The position numbers were made by a program, and so were the translations under genes. DNA of 7,180 nt from Nitriliruptorales bacterium. GTDB lineage: Bacteria > Actinomycetota > Nitriliruptoria > Nitriliruptorales > Nitriliruptoraceae. Shown here piece by piece: positions 6,405-7,180 of the stretch. A model generated the notes under the pieces. That model was not told the DNA's origin. It saw nothing but the letters and a program-made list of their open reading frames with translations, and did not search any database. The stretch lies in the NCBI GenBank assembly GCA_030835875.1, contig JAURQY010000038.1:1-7180 (forward strand), given 5' to 3'. The number at the start of each line of letters is the position of its first letter. The stretch's first letter is position 1.

Positions 6405-6431
6405 GACCGTGGACAGCAGGACGGAGCAGCG

Positions 6432-6803
6432 ATGGGCGGGACCGAGGCCACCACGGAGCGGTCCGCGGTCGACCGCATCGTCCGCCAGCTGCTGCTGATC
6501 GGCGATGCGTCACCGCGGGCCCTGTTCGACCTCAAAGGCTCGATGCTCATCGCAGGGGTCCGCTGCACGATCACCTACATCGTGATCCCGTTCGGCGCAC
6601 CGGTCATCGCGTGGCTCGGCGTGCTCGCGACGCCACTCTCGCTCGCACTGTCCGTCGTCGCCATCGGGATGGCGGTCTCGAGCCTCCGGCGCGTGTGGAT
6701 GGCGGACTACGCGCATCGCTACGCCTACTCGCTCTTCATCCTCGTCGCCGTCGTCCTGCTCGTCATCGTGGTCGTCGGGGACGTCCGCACGCTGACCGCA
6801 TGA
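6432..6803 (+). CDS. Small integral membrane protein, conserved-hypothetical type
   Basis: 123 residues, function unknown. A polar N-terminus (1-14) precedes an amphipathic stretch, IVRQLLLIGDASPRALFDLK (16-35). Hydrophobic segments follow at about 38-61, 63-83 and 99-117, so three membrane spans are likely. Between spans 2 and 3 is a polar aromatic loop, RRVWMADYAHRYAY (86-99). I have an uncertain memory of actinobacterial hypothetical proteins with a similar LFDLKGSMLI start and a Trp-Ala-Asp loop. GGAG (6423-6426) lies 5 nt before the ATG. Its stop overlaps the next start as ATGA, so it is first in a translationally coupled cascade leading to a sugar epimerase gene. A helper role in envelope glycan or lipid work would be inference only. 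Confidence 0.82.
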   Translation: MGGTEATTERSAVDRIVRQLLLIGDASPRALFDLKGSMLIAGVRCTITYIVIPFGAPVIAWLGVLATPLSLALSVVAIGMAVSSLRRVWMADYAHRYAYSLFILVAVVLLVIVVVGDVRTLTA

Positions 6804-6970
6804 GCACCGAGGCCGCCGCGAGGGTCGAGCGACTGCGCCGCGACATCGCCGACCTCGAGCGTCATCTCGTGGACATGCCGCCGCACCATGCCGGTGGGAC
6901 CCGGCGCGCCGCGGAGGAGCGGCTCGAGGACCTGCGACGGGCACTTCGTGACGCGGGGAGGACGGTGTGA
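6800..6970 (+). CDS. Small helical-hairpin (coiled-coil) protein of unknown function
   Basis: 56 residues, no family recognised. Two charged amphipathic helices are predicted. Helix 1, about 5-25, has hydrophobic residues spaced 3-4 apart (V9, L12, I16, L19, L23). A turn, MPPHHAGGT (26-34), follows. Helix 2, about 35-52, has A38, L42, L45 and L49. This suits a helical hairpin or a small coiled-coil oligomer that may bind a partner. There is no signal peptide or membrane span. The start ATG overlaps the stop of the upstream gene (ATGA at 6800-6803) and its own stop overlaps the epimerase ATG (TGATG at 6968-6972). That double overlap, with the GC-rich third codon positions, is the main support for it being a real gene. 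It has no good Shine-Dalgarno of its own, so it is likely translated by coupling. Confidence 0.75.
   Translation: MSTEAAARVERLRRDIADLERHLVDMPPHHAGGTRRAAEERLEDLRRALRDAGRTV
6955..6961 (+). promoter_or_regulatory. Strong ribosome binding site for the epimerase gene
   Basis: GGGGAGG inside the end of the small coiled-coil gene, 8 nt before ATG 6970. An in-frame GTG at 6967, one codon upstream, is an alternative start. Confidence 0.75.
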
Positions 6971-7180
6971 TGCGGGTGCTCGTGACCGGAGGGGCCGGGT
7001 TCATCGGCTCGGCGACCGCCGCTGCCCTGCGTGACGCCTGCTACGAGGTCACGGTCGTCGACGACCTGAGCCGCGGGCGTGAGGACATGCTGCCCGACGA
7101 CGTGCGATTCATCCGTGCCGACGTCACGGACGCGGCTGCGATGGACCCGATCGTCGCGGAGGGCGCGTTCGACGCCTGCC
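6970..7180 (+). CDS. NAD-dependent sugar-nucleotide epimerase/dehydratase (GalE-like extended SDR), C-terminus beyond the window
   Basis: The first 70 codons encode the start of a Rossmann-fold extended short-chain dehydrogenase. The NAD+ pyrophosphate motif is TGGAGFIG (6-13). Strand 2 ends VVDDLSRG (29-36), whose acidic residue binds the adenosine ribose, as in UDP-glucose 4-epimerase. Strand 3 gives FIRADVTD (47-54), with the Asp that contacts adenine. Such enzymes act on UDP- or dTDP-sugars for cell-envelope polysaccharides; the catalytic YxxxK lies beyond the window, so the exact reaction is unknown. The start overlaps the preceding stop (TGATG), making it the third gene of a tightly coupled cascade. 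Confidence 0.9.
   Translation, partial: MRVLVTGGAGFIGSATAAALRDACYEVTVVDDLSRGREDMLPDDVRFIRADVTDAAAMDPIVAEGAFDAC

Overview
The window is very GC-rich, with codon third positions dominated by G or C, long antisense shadow frames and short gene gaps. Together with the protein families present this suggests a high-GC actinobacterium, perhaps of the Micrococcales; no rRNA or marker gene is present to fix the lineage. No tRNA, rRNA, IS element, CRISPR array or phage gene was seen. I found no clearly undescribed multi-gene system. The most interesting signals are a perfect metal-regulator-type operator, a structured helicase leader and a small-protein gene cascade.

Layout: (1) The left edge carries the first 214 codons of a leftward cbiM-type nickel/cobalt ECF transporter gene. 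(2) A 358-bp gap follows. It holds a perfect 12-1-12 palindrome placed over the -35 box of a good candidate cbiM promoter, and a series of hairpins leading up to the next gene. (3) A rightward block has a DEAD-box RNA helicase (1003-2418), a strong hairpin over its stop codon, a CoA-disulfide-reductase-like flavoenzyme (2476-3840) and, 7 bp later, a long-chain ChrA chromate transporter (3848-5077). (4) A leftward MFS transporter (5004-6302) meets chrA tail to tail, with the two coding ends overlapping by 74 bp. (5) Divergent from the MFS gene is a tightly overlapped rightward cascade: a small membrane protein (6432-6803), a 56-residue helical-hairpin protein (6800-6970) and the start of a GalE-like NAD-dependent sugar epimerase (6970 to the right edge).

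How the genes may work together: cbiM is probably under metal control through the palindrome, which looks like a Fur-family box; this is inference. The flavin reductase and ChrA probably form one transcription unit, which could link thiol/redox defence, or chromate reduction, to chromate export. The helicase may read through into them or stop at the hairpin. The right-hand cascade looks like a translationally coupled operon running into a sugar-nucleotide enzyme gene, but the roles of its first two proteins are unknown.
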